Source: Enterococcus wangshanyuanii (GTDB taxonomy: Bacteria; Bacillota; Bacilli; Lactobacillales; Enterococcaceae). From it: DNA of 64,000 bases. The notes beneath the pieces were generated by a model. The model saw only the letters and a list, made by a program, of their open reading frames with translations. It did no database searches and had not been told where the DNA came from. A program made the position numbers and the translations under genes. The stretch covers positions 1,550,001 through 1,614,000 of the forward strand of contig NZ_CP021874.1 of the NCBI RefSeq assembly GCF_002197645.1. The letters run 5' to 3'. Positions 53,881 to 62,415 of the stretch are shown here, piece by piece. Positions within the stretch are counted from its first letter, which is position 1, and every line of letters starts with the position of its first letter.

Positions 53881-54201
53881 TTATTTATCCATTAAAGCGA
53901 TTGCTTGATCCAATACCTTTTCACCGTTCATCATACCGTAGTCTGACATGTTGATCACATCTAATGGAATTCCTTTTGGTTCTAATTTTTGTTCAAATTG
54001 TGATTTCATGAAACGAACTTGCGGGCCTAAAAGTAATACGTTTACATCTTTCGCCTCTAAATTATTGTCTGCATCTGACGCTGAAACCGCAAAGATATCA
54101 GCTTCCATTCCACGTTCTTCTGCTGCCTTTTGCATTTTTGTTACTAATAAGCTTGTGCTCATTCCTGCTGAACATACTAACATGATTGTTTTTTTAGCCA
54201 T
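53881..54201 (-). CDS. PTS EIIB, lactose/cellobiose class (operon 1)
   Basis: A 106-residue EIIB with the phosphorylated Cys10 in MLVCSAGMSTSLLV and GPQVRFMKSQF. It takes phosphate from EIIA and phosphorylates the sugar with EIIC. It is the first gene of operon 1, about 50 bp below a perfect sigma-54 promoter. It differs from the operon 2 copy at only three residues (positions 3, 102 and 105). Confidence 0.95.
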   Translation of the reverse strand: MAKKTIMLVCSAGMSTSLLVTKMQKAAEERGMEADIFAVSASDADNNLEAKDVNVLLLGPQVRFMKSQFEQKLEPKGIPLDVINMSDYGMMNGEKVLDQAIALMDK

Positions 54202-54250
54202 TTTCTGACACTCCTTCTAAGTTGTTTGTTGTACTTACACTTTTATATAA

Positions 54251-54266
54251 AGCAAAAAGCGTGCCA
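54251..54266 (-). promoter_or_regulatory. Sigma-54 promoter of PTS operon 1
   Basis: The minus strand reads TGGCAC-GCTTT-TTGCT (54261-54266 and 54251-54255), an exact -24/-12 consensus. Confidence 0.92.
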
Positions 54267-54272
54267 AAAATT

Positions 54273-54313
54273 GTATAGACCAAAACCAGTAATATCAAGG
54301 TTTTGGTCTATAC
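54273..54313 (-). terminator. Terminator abutting the operon 1 sigma-54 promoter
   Basis: Perfect 15-bp arms GTATAGACCAAAACC and GGTTTTGGTCTATAC with an 11-bp loop are followed on the minus strand by AATTTTT that runs into the -24 box. It would stop readthrough from the small genes upstream. Confidence 0.7.
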
Positions 54314-54317
54314 GTTT

Positions 54318-54365
54318 TGTGTACACACTAATTCTTTTCGGTTACACTGTATAAAATGTGTGCGT
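54318..54365. promoter_or_regulatory. Putative activator sites upstream of PTS operon 1
   Basis: The palindrome TGTGTACACA (54318-54327) and a weaker TTACACTGTATAAAATGTGTG (54342-54361) lie 50-100 bp above the -24 box. The same TGTGTACACA occurs above operon 2. The remaining stretch to 54865, about 500 bp, is AT-rich and shows no gene that I can support. Confidence 0.55.
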
Positions 54366-54865
54366 TTTCTTTGTTGTATCTAAGGCGTTTGAAGCGATTT
54401 CAATATTTGCACTTATATTTGTTGTTTAGATTGTATCACTACTTATGTGTCTCCTAATAAATTCAGATCGTAATTTTGACGCTTTAATGAATGCTGAGAC
54501 TGATCATCTCTTCAAAGCAGAACTGGAAATATTTTGACCTATTGAAAATGATCGTTTTATTCTCAATGTATCCTTTTTGACTTTCATCACTCCTATTTGC
54601 ACCTCTATTAAAACATCCACTCATTCAAAAAATAGTCACATGGTAACTAGTAATATACAATGTTCTTTTTTTCCGCTCTCCATTATGATCTTTTTTGATA
54701 AGCTACTCTAAAACTGCTTGATTTCTTTTACTAACCATTGTTTGTAGTATCTAAATTGTTCATTCGTGTGAAAAAAGTTTTCACCATCAATTAACATATT
54801 TAGCTTAATTGATACTTATATTCTTTTTCATACACAAAACCTCTTCATTCTAATTCTTATCTTTT

Positions 54866-55117
54866 CTAGTCCTTTTTGAAAACTATTGACATAGTTTTTT
54901 CAGTCAAATCAAATTTTTTTATTTGTTCTTCCGTTGCATCGCTATAACTAGAATCATTATTTTTTATTAAATAAGGACTACAGAACATCTTGCCTGTCGT
55001 TTCTTCTAAGAAAATCGAATAGAACTCTGAAATAAAATGGTTCTCCTGATGTGGAACGAGTTTATAAATATTTCCATTTTTATACAGATAGTCGCCTAAT
55101 TTATGTTTTCCCTTCAT
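54866..55117 (-). CDS. Small uncharacterised protein
   Basis: An 83-residue soluble protein, MKGKHKLGDYLYKNGNIYKL and onward, rich in Tyr, Lys and Asn, with a likely small beta-fold. GGAGAG precedes the ATG by 8 bp, which supports it being a real gene. It is AT-rich compared with the PTS genes. It lies with the TPR and lipoprotein genes, possibly one transcript. I do not recognise a family; it could be an acquired gene. Confidence 0.55.
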   Translation of the reverse strand: MKGKHKLGDYLYKNGNIYKLVPHQENHFISEFYSIFLEETTGKMFCSPYLIKNNDSSYSDATEEQIKKFDLTEKTMSIVFKKD

Positions 55118-55190
55118 CTTTGAATCTCTCCATTTAATTCTTTTTGTAAAAAAAACTAGATTCTCTATGCGTATCTCAATAGAACTCTTC

Positions 55191-55673
55191 TCACCAAGTT
55201 CTATCCAATTTATCTGAATAATACATTATCGCTTTTTGATAAGCTTTGATTTCTTTGTCTCCAGAAGTTGTGGCAATCAAACGCAACAAAATTTCCATGC
55301 CTTCTGAATACTGATTCAAGTTATATAACGCCATTGAATAAAAAACTTTAAGAGCATTATTATTTGGAAACTTTTCGATCCCACTCTTTAATGTTTTTGC
55401 GGCTAAATCATAATTGCCCAATGTTCTATATGTACTACCTAGACCAAGAAATGCCCCTTCTAAATCGGTACCTTCTAAACCATTCTTGATTGATTTTTCG
55501 TAATAATACACTGCTTCGGACTCTTTTTCTAAGAGATCAAAACTCCAAGCAATCTGATAGTTTAAATAAGGATCATCCTCTTCATTTTTTAATAATTCCA
55601 ATAACAACTGGTTAGATTTTTCTAGTTTTCCTTCTTCTCTAAACTGTAGAGCAGCATTTATATTGTTCTTCAT
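55191..55673 (-). CDS. TPR-repeat protein
   Basis: A 160-residue helical protein made of about four tetratricopeptide-like repeats, for example YLNYQIAWSFDLLEKESEAV, then GAFLGLGSTYRTLGNYDLAA and LKVFYSMALYNLNQYSEGME. It has no signal peptide or membrane helix. AAGGAGG lies 6 bp before the ATG. Such proteins bind partner peptides. The partner is unknown. It sits between the 83-residue gene and a lipoprotein gene, all on the same strand. Confidence 0.85.
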   Translation of the reverse strand: MKNNINAALQFREEGKLEKSNQLLLELLKNEEDDPYLNYQIAWSFDLLEKESEAVYYYEKSIKNGLEGTDLEGAFLGLGSTYRTLGNYDLAAKTLKSGIEKFPNNNALKVFYSMALYNLNQYSEGMEILLRLIATTSGDKEIKAYQKAIMYYSDKLDRTW

Positions 55674-55735
55674 TAGTTACCTCCTTGCTATTGTTTTTGA
55701 TATTATCTTTTTAATTTGCTAAATTTTCTTCTAAA

Positions 55736-56209
55736 CTACTGACCTACGGCTCTTTTGGCAACTGTATATTTTTGTTTTTTTAAAGTCGGTATACTGCTTT
55801 TTGTTCGTTCATCACTATATTGAACTAATACAAGTTCATGTATGCCTTCTGTAACTGCATTAGGTACTTTTTGCAAATTAAGAGTTTCTTTGGAATCAGT
55901 TAAATTTAGCTTGTCCAACAATTGACCATCTGCATATATATATGAAATCATACTTCCATCTATGCCTTCTGTTTCTATTTTTATTGGCGTTTGTTCTGTG
56001 TCTTTATCATATCTAATAACTACTTCAGTTCCCTCTTTAGAATTTCCCTGATCACTTGAAATATTAAATTTCCCTTCTCCCAAATTAGACATATGGGCAA
56101 ATATATTACTTTCTTCAGTTGATTCTACTTCTTTTGTATTGAGATTACTTTCCGAACTACACCCCATCAAGAAAACGAACCCAATAAGAATTACGATCAT
56201 TTTTTTCAT
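55736..56209 (-). CDS. Predicted lipoprotein of unknown function
   Basis: A 157-residue lipoprotein. The signal peptide MKKMIVILIGFVFLMGC carries a lipobox with Cys17, followed by a polar linker. The rest forms a beta-rich domain (EVVIRYDKDTEQTPIKIETE, then GIHELVLVQYSDERT) and an end KYTVAKRAVGQ, similar in style to surface beta-sandwich proteins. The frame is open to a GTG at 56245; the ATG at 56209 begins the signal peptide directly, though no strong ribosome binding site precedes it, so the start is uncertain. Function is unknown. Confidence 0.7.
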   Translation of the reverse strand: MKKMIVILIGFVFLMGCSSESNLNTKEVESTEESNIFAHMSNLGEGKFNISSDQGNSKEGTEVVIRYDKDTEQTPIKIETEGIDGSMISYIYADGQLLDKLNLTDSKETLNLQKVPNAVTEGIHELVLVQYSDERTKSSIPTLKKQKYTVAKRAVGQ

Positions 56210-56552
56210 TTTAAAACAATTATCTTTACGCAAATAGATTGCCACCTTTCCTTTACTATACCTTTTTAAACCAGCTGTTACATTTACTTTATCTCATAAC
56301 CACTGATTAATAACAACTCACGATGATCAAAAAAAGAGAGAGTATGTGGATCAATAATCTATTCTCATTTATCTTGAAAATAGATTTTACTATTCTTTTC
56401 ATAAATTAATAGATAAATTTATTTATGCAATACGAAATACTATTTTTTCAAAGATCGTTACATACAAAAAGGGTTGAGCCAATAGTCATTTAGGTTCGAT
56501 TTTAAGGAAATTGCCAAAGAACCTGACTTTTGACCATTATTTATTAAGAATT

Positions 56553-56594
56553 AGAGTGCGAAACAAAACAGATTTTTAGTTTGAAGTGCGCCCT
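56553..56594. repeat. Degenerate interspersed hairpin repeat, copy 4
   Basis: AGAGTGCGAAACAAAAC and TTTGAAGTGCGCCCT give an imperfect form of the same hairpin. It lies in the 56246-56660 gap, which otherwise shows no supported gene. Confidence 0.5.
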
Positions 56595-56628
56595 AATTTA
56601 TCCACAATAGGATCCTATCAGTTCCAAT

Positions 56629-56655
56629 AAAAAAAAGCCACACGAGGTGGCTTTA
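56629..56655 (-). terminator. Terminator after the cold-shock gene
   Basis: AAAGCCACCTCGTGTGGCTTT followed by TTTTT on the minus strand, directly after the csp stop. Confidence 0.88.
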
Positions 56656-56660
56656 ATTAT

Positions 56661-56861
56661 TTATGCTTTATGGATATTAACAGCTTGCATTCCACGTTGA
56701 CCTTCTTCAGTATCAAATGTTACTGCTTGGCCTTCGTCTAGTGTTTTAAAACCATCTGTTTGAATAGCTGAAAAATGAGCAAACACGTCTTGACCATCTT
56801 CTCCTGTGATAAAACCAAAACCTTTGTCTGCATTAAACCATTTTACTGTACCGTTGTTCAT
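56661..56861 (-). CDS. Cold-shock protein (CspA family)
   Basis: A 66-residue single-stranded nucleic acid-binding protein. The RNP1 motif [11 protein letters not shown] and RNP2 motif [11 protein letters not shown] are intact, and the start [14 protein letters not shown] is canonical. It is an RNA chaperone. A long leader of about 120 nt is expected if the TATACT box at 56987-56992 is the promoter. It is monocistronic with its own terminator. Confidence 0.96.
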   Translation of the reverse strand: MNNGTVKWFNADKGFGFITGEDGQDVFAHFSAIQTDGFKTLDEGQAVTFDTEEGQRGMQAVNIHKA

Positions 56862-57422
56862 ATATATTCCTCCTGATGCATATCTAGTATGCTAATTGTT
56901 GCAATAAATATTTGATAAGCAAAAGTAAGAATTATATTATTTATGTATAACACTATAATTTACGTTTCAAAATCGATTACTTATGTAGTATAACACAAAA
57001 ATGGATCGAATGCTTGATTTTCTATTAGCAGTGCATTTATTCTTTGTCTAGCTTATTATCGAGCTGTTAGTTTGTATTAAGAACGAATGGTTTTGGTATA
57101 GGTATTTTTTACACTTAGTCCCCACTCAAAGAAAACGATCCTTCCGCATCTAATCAAAAAAGGCTGATTTCTACTTATACTCATAATATTTTAGCCATAT
57201 CCTTTTTAAAATAATAGTTTTATCCTATAGTTACTGCCTCATTATTCAATATAAATAAAATCAACACCTAATATATATATACAGCTAGTTATTGTAGCAA
57301 ATACAAGGTCAATAAGCCCACGTTAGAATTCAATAATCGAACCACACATTGATTTCCATTTTCGATGTGTGATTTTTTAATAAAACTACCATACATCCTA
57401 TCAAATAACTTTTATATCATAC
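56862..57422. other. Gene-free AT-rich stretch with csp leader
   Basis: The first 130 bp would be the csp leader and promoter (TATACT at 56987-56992 on the minus strand). I see no gene, tRNA or repeat in the rest. Confidence 0.5.
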
Positions 57423-57460
57423 AAAAACGCTCGATCATTAAGAAATGATCGAGCGTTTTT
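57423..57460 (-). terminator. Terminator after the operon 2 EIIC
   Basis: AAAAACGCTCGATCATT and AATGATCGAGCGTTTTT pair perfectly and end with a T-run on the minus strand. Confidence 0.9.
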
Positions 57461-57466
57461 TACTTA

Positions 57467-58741
57467 TTACTTCGCTGCTTCTGCTTGTTCTTGTTTCAAG
57501 AATTGATCTGTTGCCACTTTAACAAATGGGATGTAGATCAAAACTGAGATCAATAAGTTGACTGCGGCTAAAACTCCGCCGGCAATACTCTTCGTTGCCA
57601 AGAATCCGCCGATGATCGGTGGTGTTACCCAAGGTGGCATGAATGTCGCACCTGGTACCAATCCGCTCGCTGTAGCAACGTAAGCGGTTGTTACAAGAAC
57701 CATTGGCGTGATGATAAATGGAATGAACATGATCGGATTTAAAACGATCGGAAGTCCGAACATCACAGGCTCATTGATATTGAAAAGTCCCGGCGCTAAA
57801 CTTAAGTTTGTGATGACTTTGTAAGGTTTGTTTTTGCGCCCTACGATAAAGATTGCGATCAACAGACCTAATGTAGCACCTGTTCCTCCTAAGTTTACAA
57901 ATGAATCAAAGAAAGGTTTGTTTACGATATACGGGATTTTTTCGCCCGCTTCAAGTGCTTTGATGTTTGCATCGATCGCTGGTACGTTGATTGTTTGCAT
58001 CAATGGATCGACCATGTTTGCACCGTGTAAACCGAAGAACCATAAGAATGGTGTAATAAATGCTAACAATAATGCTGAAGGATAGCTGTTTGCTAAGCCC
58101 ATAAATGGTTTTTGAACTGCTTCATAGAATGATATAACGATGTTTTCAACGCCGAATCCTAAGAAGATAGATGTAATCAAGCTGAATAAGCTGATCGTGA
58201 TCATTGCTGGCAGTAATGCAGCGAATGATTTAGCCACTGCTGGCGGTACGCCGTCTGGCATTTTGATGACTAATTTTTCGTTTCCAACTAATCTTTGGAA
58301 GATTTCTCCTGAAATAAGTGCAATAACTAAAGCAATAAATAATCCTGTTGCATCCATGCCGCTAAGTCCGCCAACTGCGAAGAATGAAGCGACAGATACA
58401 GTACCGGCAGCAATACCGTCTTTACCGTAAGATTTTACTAAATTATAAGCAACTAAAAAGGCAATCAAAACTGAAAAAATAGCAAATGTACCATTCCAGA
58501 TATTTCCGCCAAAACTCTTCCAGATCGGCGCATCATTGGCGATCATTGGGAATAGTTTGTCCATTAAATCTGAAAATCCCGGAATCGGTAGGTTATTGAT
58601 CAGCACCGCAAGTGCTCCTAAAATCATTAACGGCATCGTTACGACAAATGCGTCACGAATAGCCACTAGATGACGTTGTGCCGCAATCACAGATGCTTTG
58701 GGCATAAAGTATTTTTCCATCCATTGAACAAATTTGTTCAT
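57467..58741 (-). CDS. PTS EIIC, lactose/cellobiose class (operon 2)
   Basis: A 424-residue Lac/Cel EIIC with about 10 helices, shorter than the two other EIICs. It has VIAAQRHLVAIRDAFVVTMP, KMPDGVPPAVAKSFAALLPA, FFGLHGANMVDPLM and FNINEPVMFGLPIVLNPIM. AGGGGG lies 9 bp before the ATG at 58741, so I prefer it over the 58762 start. It follows a near-identical copy of EIIB-EIIA. It is much more divergent from the other two EIICs than the EIIA/EIIB are from each other, suggesting a different sugar. Confidence 0.94.
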   Translation of the reverse strand: MNKFVQWMEKYFMPKASVIAAQRHLVAIRDAFVVTMPLMILGALAVLINNLPIPGFSDLMDKLFPMIANDAPIWKSFGGNIWNGTFAIFSVLIAFLVAYNLVKSYGKDGIAAGTVSVASFFAVGGLSGMDATGLFIALVIALISGEIFQRLVGNEKLVIKMPDGVPPAVAKSFAALLPAMITISLFSLITSIFLGFGVENIVISFYEAVQKPFMGLANSYPSALLLAFITPFLWFFGLHGANMVDPLMQTINVPAIDANIKALEAGEKIPYIVNKPFFDSFVNLGGTGATLGLLIAIFIVGRKNKPYKVITNLSLAPGLFNINEPVMFGLPIVLNPIMFIPFIITPMVLVTTAYVATASGLVPGATFMPPWVTPPIIGGFLATKSIAGGVLAAVNLLISVLIYIPFVKVATDQFLKQEQAEAAK

Positions 58742-58840
58742 TTTGTGTTTCCCCCTAAACAATATTTATCTAAAAAGCAAAATGCTTTTCAAATCGTGTT
58801 GACAACGTCCCGTTCAAAAACGTTGTGTATCTTTTGGATC

Positions 58841-59158
58841 CTATTTGTTGTCCATACGACGATATAAGTCGATGATTTCTTTTGCCAAGTCAGTGAACGC
58901 AATCGATGTCATCAAGTGATCTTGGCTGTGAACTGTTAATAATGTAACTTCCATGTGGTTTCCTTGTGCTTCTTGTGTCAGCATTCCTGTTTGCGCATGG
59001 TGAGCTTGTACTAAAGATTCTTCTGCATCCTTCACTTTTTGATCTGCTAACTCGAAGTCACCAGCTTTCGCTGCTGCGATCGCTTCCATTGCATCGCTTT
59101 TAGCATTTCCACCAAACATGATCAAACCCATAACTGCTTCTAAATTTTGTTGTTCCAT
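58841..59158 (-). CDS. PTS EIIA, lactose/cellobiose class (operon 2)
   Basis: A 105-residue EIIA of the Lac family with phosphorylated His77 in LLTVHSQDHLMTS. It is one residue shorter at the N-terminus than the operon 1 copy, and nearly identical in the rest. AGGAG lies upstream of the ATG. It lies between EIIB and EIIC. Confidence 0.95.
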   Translation of the reverse strand: MEQQNLEAVMGLIMFGGNAKSDAMEAIAAAKAGDFELADQKVKDAEESLVQAHHAQTGMLTQEAQGNHMEVTLLTVHSQDHLMTSIAFTDLAKEIIDLYRRMDNK

Positions 59159-59194
59159 TTGTAAAACTCCTATCCGCTTTTTATTTTTTCGTGA

Positions 59195-59515
59195 TTATTT
59201 TTCCATTAAAGAAATTGCTTGGTCTAACACTTTTTCGCCATTCATCATACCGTAATCTGACATGTTGATCACATCTAACGGAATTCCTTTTGGTTCTAAT
59301 TTTTGTTCAAATTGTGATTTCATGAAACGAACTTGCGGGCCTAATAATAAGACGTTCACATCTTTTGCTTCTAAATTGTTATCTGCATCTGATGCTGAAA
59401 CCGCAAAGATATCCGCTTCCATCCCACGTTCTTCTGCTGCTTTTTGCATTTTTGTTACTAGTAAACTTGTGCTCATTCCTGCTGAGCAAACTAACATAAT
59501 TGTTTTTTGAGCCAT
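59195..59515 (-). CDS. PTS EIIB, lactose/cellobiose class (operon 2)
   Basis: A 106-residue EIIB with Cys10 in MLVCSAGMSTSLLV. AAGGAG lies 9 bp before the ATG at 59515, so the longer frame to 59533 is not used. It is almost the same as the operon 1 EIIB (three differences), and the ribosome binding site region is alike too. It is the first gene of operon 2, below a sigma-54 promoter. Confidence 0.95.
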   Translation of the reverse strand: MAQKTIMLVCSAGMSTSLLVTKMQKAAEERGMEADIFAVSASDADNNLEAKDVNVLLLGPQVRFMKSQFEQKLEPKGIPLDVINMSDYGMMNGEKVLDQAISLMEK

Positions 59516-59558
59516 TTTCTGACACTCCTTCATTTTTATTTGGTTATACTCTTATATA

Positions 59559-59574
59559 AGCAAGAAGCGTGCCA
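59559..59574 (-). promoter_or_regulatory. Sigma-54 promoter of PTS operon 2
   Basis: The minus strand reads TGGCAC-GCTTC-TTGCT (59569-59574 and 59559-59563), an exact -24/-12 consensus. Confidence 0.92.
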
Positions 59575-59624
59575 AAAAAATATATAGCTAAAAACCCAGC
59601 AATAATCAGGATTTCAGCTATATA
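59574..59624 (-). terminator. Terminator of the activator gene abutting the operon 2 promoter
   Basis: TATATAGCTGAAATCC and GGGTTTTTAGCTATATA form an imperfect hairpin followed by TTTTTTT that runs straight into the -24 box of operon 2. Confidence 0.75.
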
Positions 59625-59628
59625 TTTT

Positions 59629-59683
59629 TGTGTACACACTGTTATTTTTTAGCATACACACTCGTTAATTGTGTGTGTATGCT
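59629..59683. promoter_or_regulatory. Putative activator sites upstream of PTS operon 2
   Basis: TGTGTACACA (59629-59638) is a perfect palindrome, and AGCATACACAC (59651-59661) and GTGTGTATGCT (59673-59683) form a perfect 11-bp inverted repeat. The latter overlaps the last codons of the activator gene. These lie 55-110 bp above the -24 box. Confidence 0.6.
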
Positions 59684-62379
59684 GTCGTCGTTTTTATTTT
59701 ATTTTCTAAAAACATTCTTGTTACATGAGCGACATCGGATTCTGTGAAAGAAACCCGATACGCTTTTTCGATCACCATTAAGTTGGTTCTCGTAACATCT
59801 GCTTCTAAGCGATTTTTCTTCATGAACTCTGCCAAATTATCAAATTCTTTGGTCGGTTCTCCTTTTAAACTAGCATCTACTAGAAAGGCTAGATGAATCA
59901 CGATCCCTGCATCCACACCAGGTTCTACAATAATATGCATATCTGTCTGGATTTGATGGACCGTCTTTTGCAGCAGGACGATTAGCTTTTGTAATGAATC
60001 CACTGCAGTAATCGTACCACTTAATGATTTCACGATTTTTTCTGTTGGAACCTCGTCGCCTGCAATGCGTTTTAGCACATTCAATTTTTCATCGTCGAAA
60101 ATATCGAAGGCAGAGAAGAATGGAATATTTTGATATTCAACGTCTACTGTGCCAGCAATCGCTTTGATTTCGTATTCTTCCATCAAACTATCGATATGTT
60201 TTTTAAAGGCTTCACGTTCTAAAAATTGCATTTGAATGATCTCAACTTTATTTTCATCGATCACAGGTAAAATTCGCTGGTATAGTTTTGCAGCGACACC
60301 TTCGCCGGTAAAACAAGTCACGACCACTGCTTTTTTGATTTCTTTTTGATTCTGCGGACTCGTTCGGAATTGTTCTCTAATGATACTTTCAAAGGACATT
60401 TGGATATTTTGATAAATATCTTCCAAACTTCTGCCCACACTTGCCATCCGAATCGCTTCTAAAACGATCATCGTACTCGTCATCGTAATGGCTTTTGTAC
60501 GAATCCCAGTTTCTTCGAAAATCAAGTTTCCAAAAGAATTCAATGAACCCATATCCGTTAACAGCAGCATACCATTTGCCAGTTCGTCCCGATGAGACAA
60601 CACAAAGTTTTTCAGCTGTTCATACATCGTTTGGACTTCCATCGTCAATGGCATGTTCATCGCCACGCCCGTTTCAGTTCCCAGAAGTTCCTGCGCCGTT
60701 TTCAGCATACTTGAAGCAGTTGAATCGCCATGCATCAGTACGACTACACCGACATTATTGACATGGACCTTTTCTTTATTGCCAAGATTGATCGATAGGA
60801 ACATACTGATAAAGCCAATTTCATCAAAGGGAATCTCAATATTGTTCTCTTCTTCAATGATCGCAGAAAGATCCATCGCGACTTGAAATTCTTTTTTCAT
60901 GTTTTTACGTACATTATTTAAATTAGGATGCACGATAACATGCCCTTCACGCACACGCTCGATCGTACTTTGTAAATGCAGTGCAAAGGCAAAACGTGCT
61001 TTTTCGTTATAGGTACGCTCTAATCTTTTTTCGGCAATATCATACAGTCGATCGGTCAATTTCCAAATAGGCTCCGGCAATAATTCTTTGTGCACAGGAT
61101 TTTGGGTCAATTCATCCACGTAGGTTTGGAAATAGGCATCCATATCACTGGAAATCAATTGTTCTAAGTCAACGTTTTCCAGTTCATTAGCCGATAGTTT
61201 CGCCACTTTTTCTTCTATTTCATTATACACTTGCATATCACGCGCTGGATCTTGGGACCAGACGACTTCGTTTGTACCAGGCTCAAATGAAAGATAATTA
61301 CTTTTACTGTCTACAAATCGATCCAAACGATCAGAGACTTCTTTGATTTTCAGTAACCCTTTTTGAACTTGCAGCGGCAGGTCACTTTTTCTAATGACTA
61401 AGCTTTCTTCATTATGTGTTCGATAATGGAGAAAAGATTTGGCACAAACTAATTTCAAATCACGTTTTACCTGACCGATATTTCCCTCCGCATCATACAA
61501 CATGAAGGCGAGGATCGCATCGCGTTTGATATCGATTCGTTGATTTAAACGGTTCGCTTCTTGTTTGATAAAAAGAGAAATAATTTCATATCGCTCATCA
61601 AGTGAACGAGCGTCTAATGAAGGCAAGGTGATCGCCATTGGAATTCGCCGGTTGAACGTTGTTAGGAAGCTTTCTGAAGATTCCGTTGTTGCACCGATAA
61701 TTTGAACCGATGCTTCATAGGTTTGCCCACTTTCACCTAACGGGCGGTAAATGCCTTTATCAATAAAAGTAAACAGCATCTCTTGACCTTCAGGCGGCAA
61801 GCGGTGAATCTCATCGAGAAACAAAATCCCGCCATCGGCTTCAGACATCAAGCCGGGACTATCTTCATTGGCGCCGGTATACGCTCCTTTTTTTACCCCA
61901 AAGATATGTCCGAAGAGTAGTTGAGGGTTTTGAGCATAATCGGCACAATTGAAGGAAACAAACGGTGCACCAGGTGATAGCGTGTTAGAATCCACGGCGA
62001 AATGGTACATACACTCAGCAAATAAGGACTTCCCTGTACCGGTTTCTCCGAAAATAATGGTATGCAATCCGCGTGGCGGGTACAAAATGGCGGCTTTGGC
62101 TTGTTGGATACTGACTTTTAATGAATCATTGGCACCAACTAAATTGTCAAAGGTCACTTCACTGGAACTATCGACATGAACTTTCTCTTCTTCTACAGCA
62201 ATGGAATAGATGACTGGACGTCCGTCACTTTTAATGATTTTACGTTCTTTGTATAATTCACTCAAATAACGGCTGGCATTACTGCGATCGATCATCAATT
62301 CTTCAGCAACATCCGCTGCTGTCATTCCCTGTTTTTTTGATTCTAATACTGAAAGAATTTCATCTTTTCTAGACTTCAT
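59665..62379 (-). CDS. LevR/CelR-type sigma-54-dependent PTS regulator
   Basis: A 904-residue transcription activator. In order: an N-terminal winged HTH (MTAADVAEELMIDRSNASRY), an AAA+ domain with Walker A GETGTGKS (111-118), the sigma-54 contact loop GAYTGA (165-170) and Walker B GGILFLDEIH; a first PRD; an EIIA-Man-like domain (VVVLMHGDSTASSML); an EIIB-like segment (VVTCFTGEGVAAKLY, Cys); and a second PRD at the C-terminus. Phosphorylation by HPr and EIIB on these domains controls activity in relatives. It lies directly upstream of operon 2 and likely activates all three sigma-54 promoters in the window. Confidence 0.94.
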   Translation of the reverse strand: MKSRKDEILSVLESKKQGMTAADVAEELMIDRSNASRYLSELYKERKIIKSDGRPVIYSIAVEEEKVHVDSSSEVTFDNLVGANDSLKVSIQQAKAAILYPPRGLHTIIFGETGTGKSLFAECMYHFAVDSNTLSPGAPFVSFNCADYAQNPQLLFGHIFGVKKGAYTGANEDSPGLMSEADGGILFLDEIHRLPPEGQEMLFTFIDKGIYRPLGESGQTYEASVQIIGATTESSESFLTTFNRRIPMAITLPSLDARSLDERYEIISLFIKQEANRLNQRIDIKRDAILAFMLYDAEGNIGQVKRDLKLVCAKSFLHYRTHNEESLVIRKSDLPLQVQKGLLKIKEVSDRLDRFVDSKSNYLSFEPGTNEVVWSQDPARDMQVYNEIEEKVAKLSANELENVDLEQLISSDMDAYFQTYVDELTQNPVHKELLPEPIWKLTDRLYDIAEKRLERTYNEKARFAFALHLQSTIERVREGHVIVHPNLNNVRKNMKKEFQVAMDLSAIIEEENNIEIPFDEIGFISMFLSINLGNKEKVHVNNVGVVVLMHGDSTASSMLKTAQELLGTETGVAMNMPLTMEVQTMYEQLKNFVLSHRDELANGMLLLTDMGSLNSFGNLIFEETGIRTKAITMTSTMIVLEAIRMASVGRSLEDIYQNIQMSFESIIREQFRTSPQNQKEIKKAVVVTCFTGEGVAAKLYQRILPVIDENKVEIIQMQFLEREAFKKHIDSLMEEYEIKAIAGTVDVEYQNIPFFSAFDIFDDEKLNVLKRIAGDEVPTEKIVKSLSGTITAVDSLQKLIVLLQKTVHQIQTDMHIIVEPGVDAGIVIHLAFLVDASLKGEPTKEFDNLAEFMKKNRLEADVTRTNLMVIEKAYRVSFTESDVAHVTRMFLENKIKTTTAYTHN

Positions 62380-62415
62380 GGATATCCTCCTTAAATCAGG
62401 ACCTTTACGAACGTG

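Noticed and set aside
56461-56540. A minus-strand frame reading NNGQKSGSLAISL and DYWLNPFCM that faintly resembles a ChW repeat
   Set aside because: It is only about 28 codons, has no W-containing core or start site, and the resemblance is limited to a few residues.
49332-62379. CRISPR array or tandem repeats in the PTS region
   Set aside because: The repeated segments are duplicated EIIB/EIIA genes and promoter elements, not regularly spaced short repeats. No CRISPR-like array was seen anywhere in the window.
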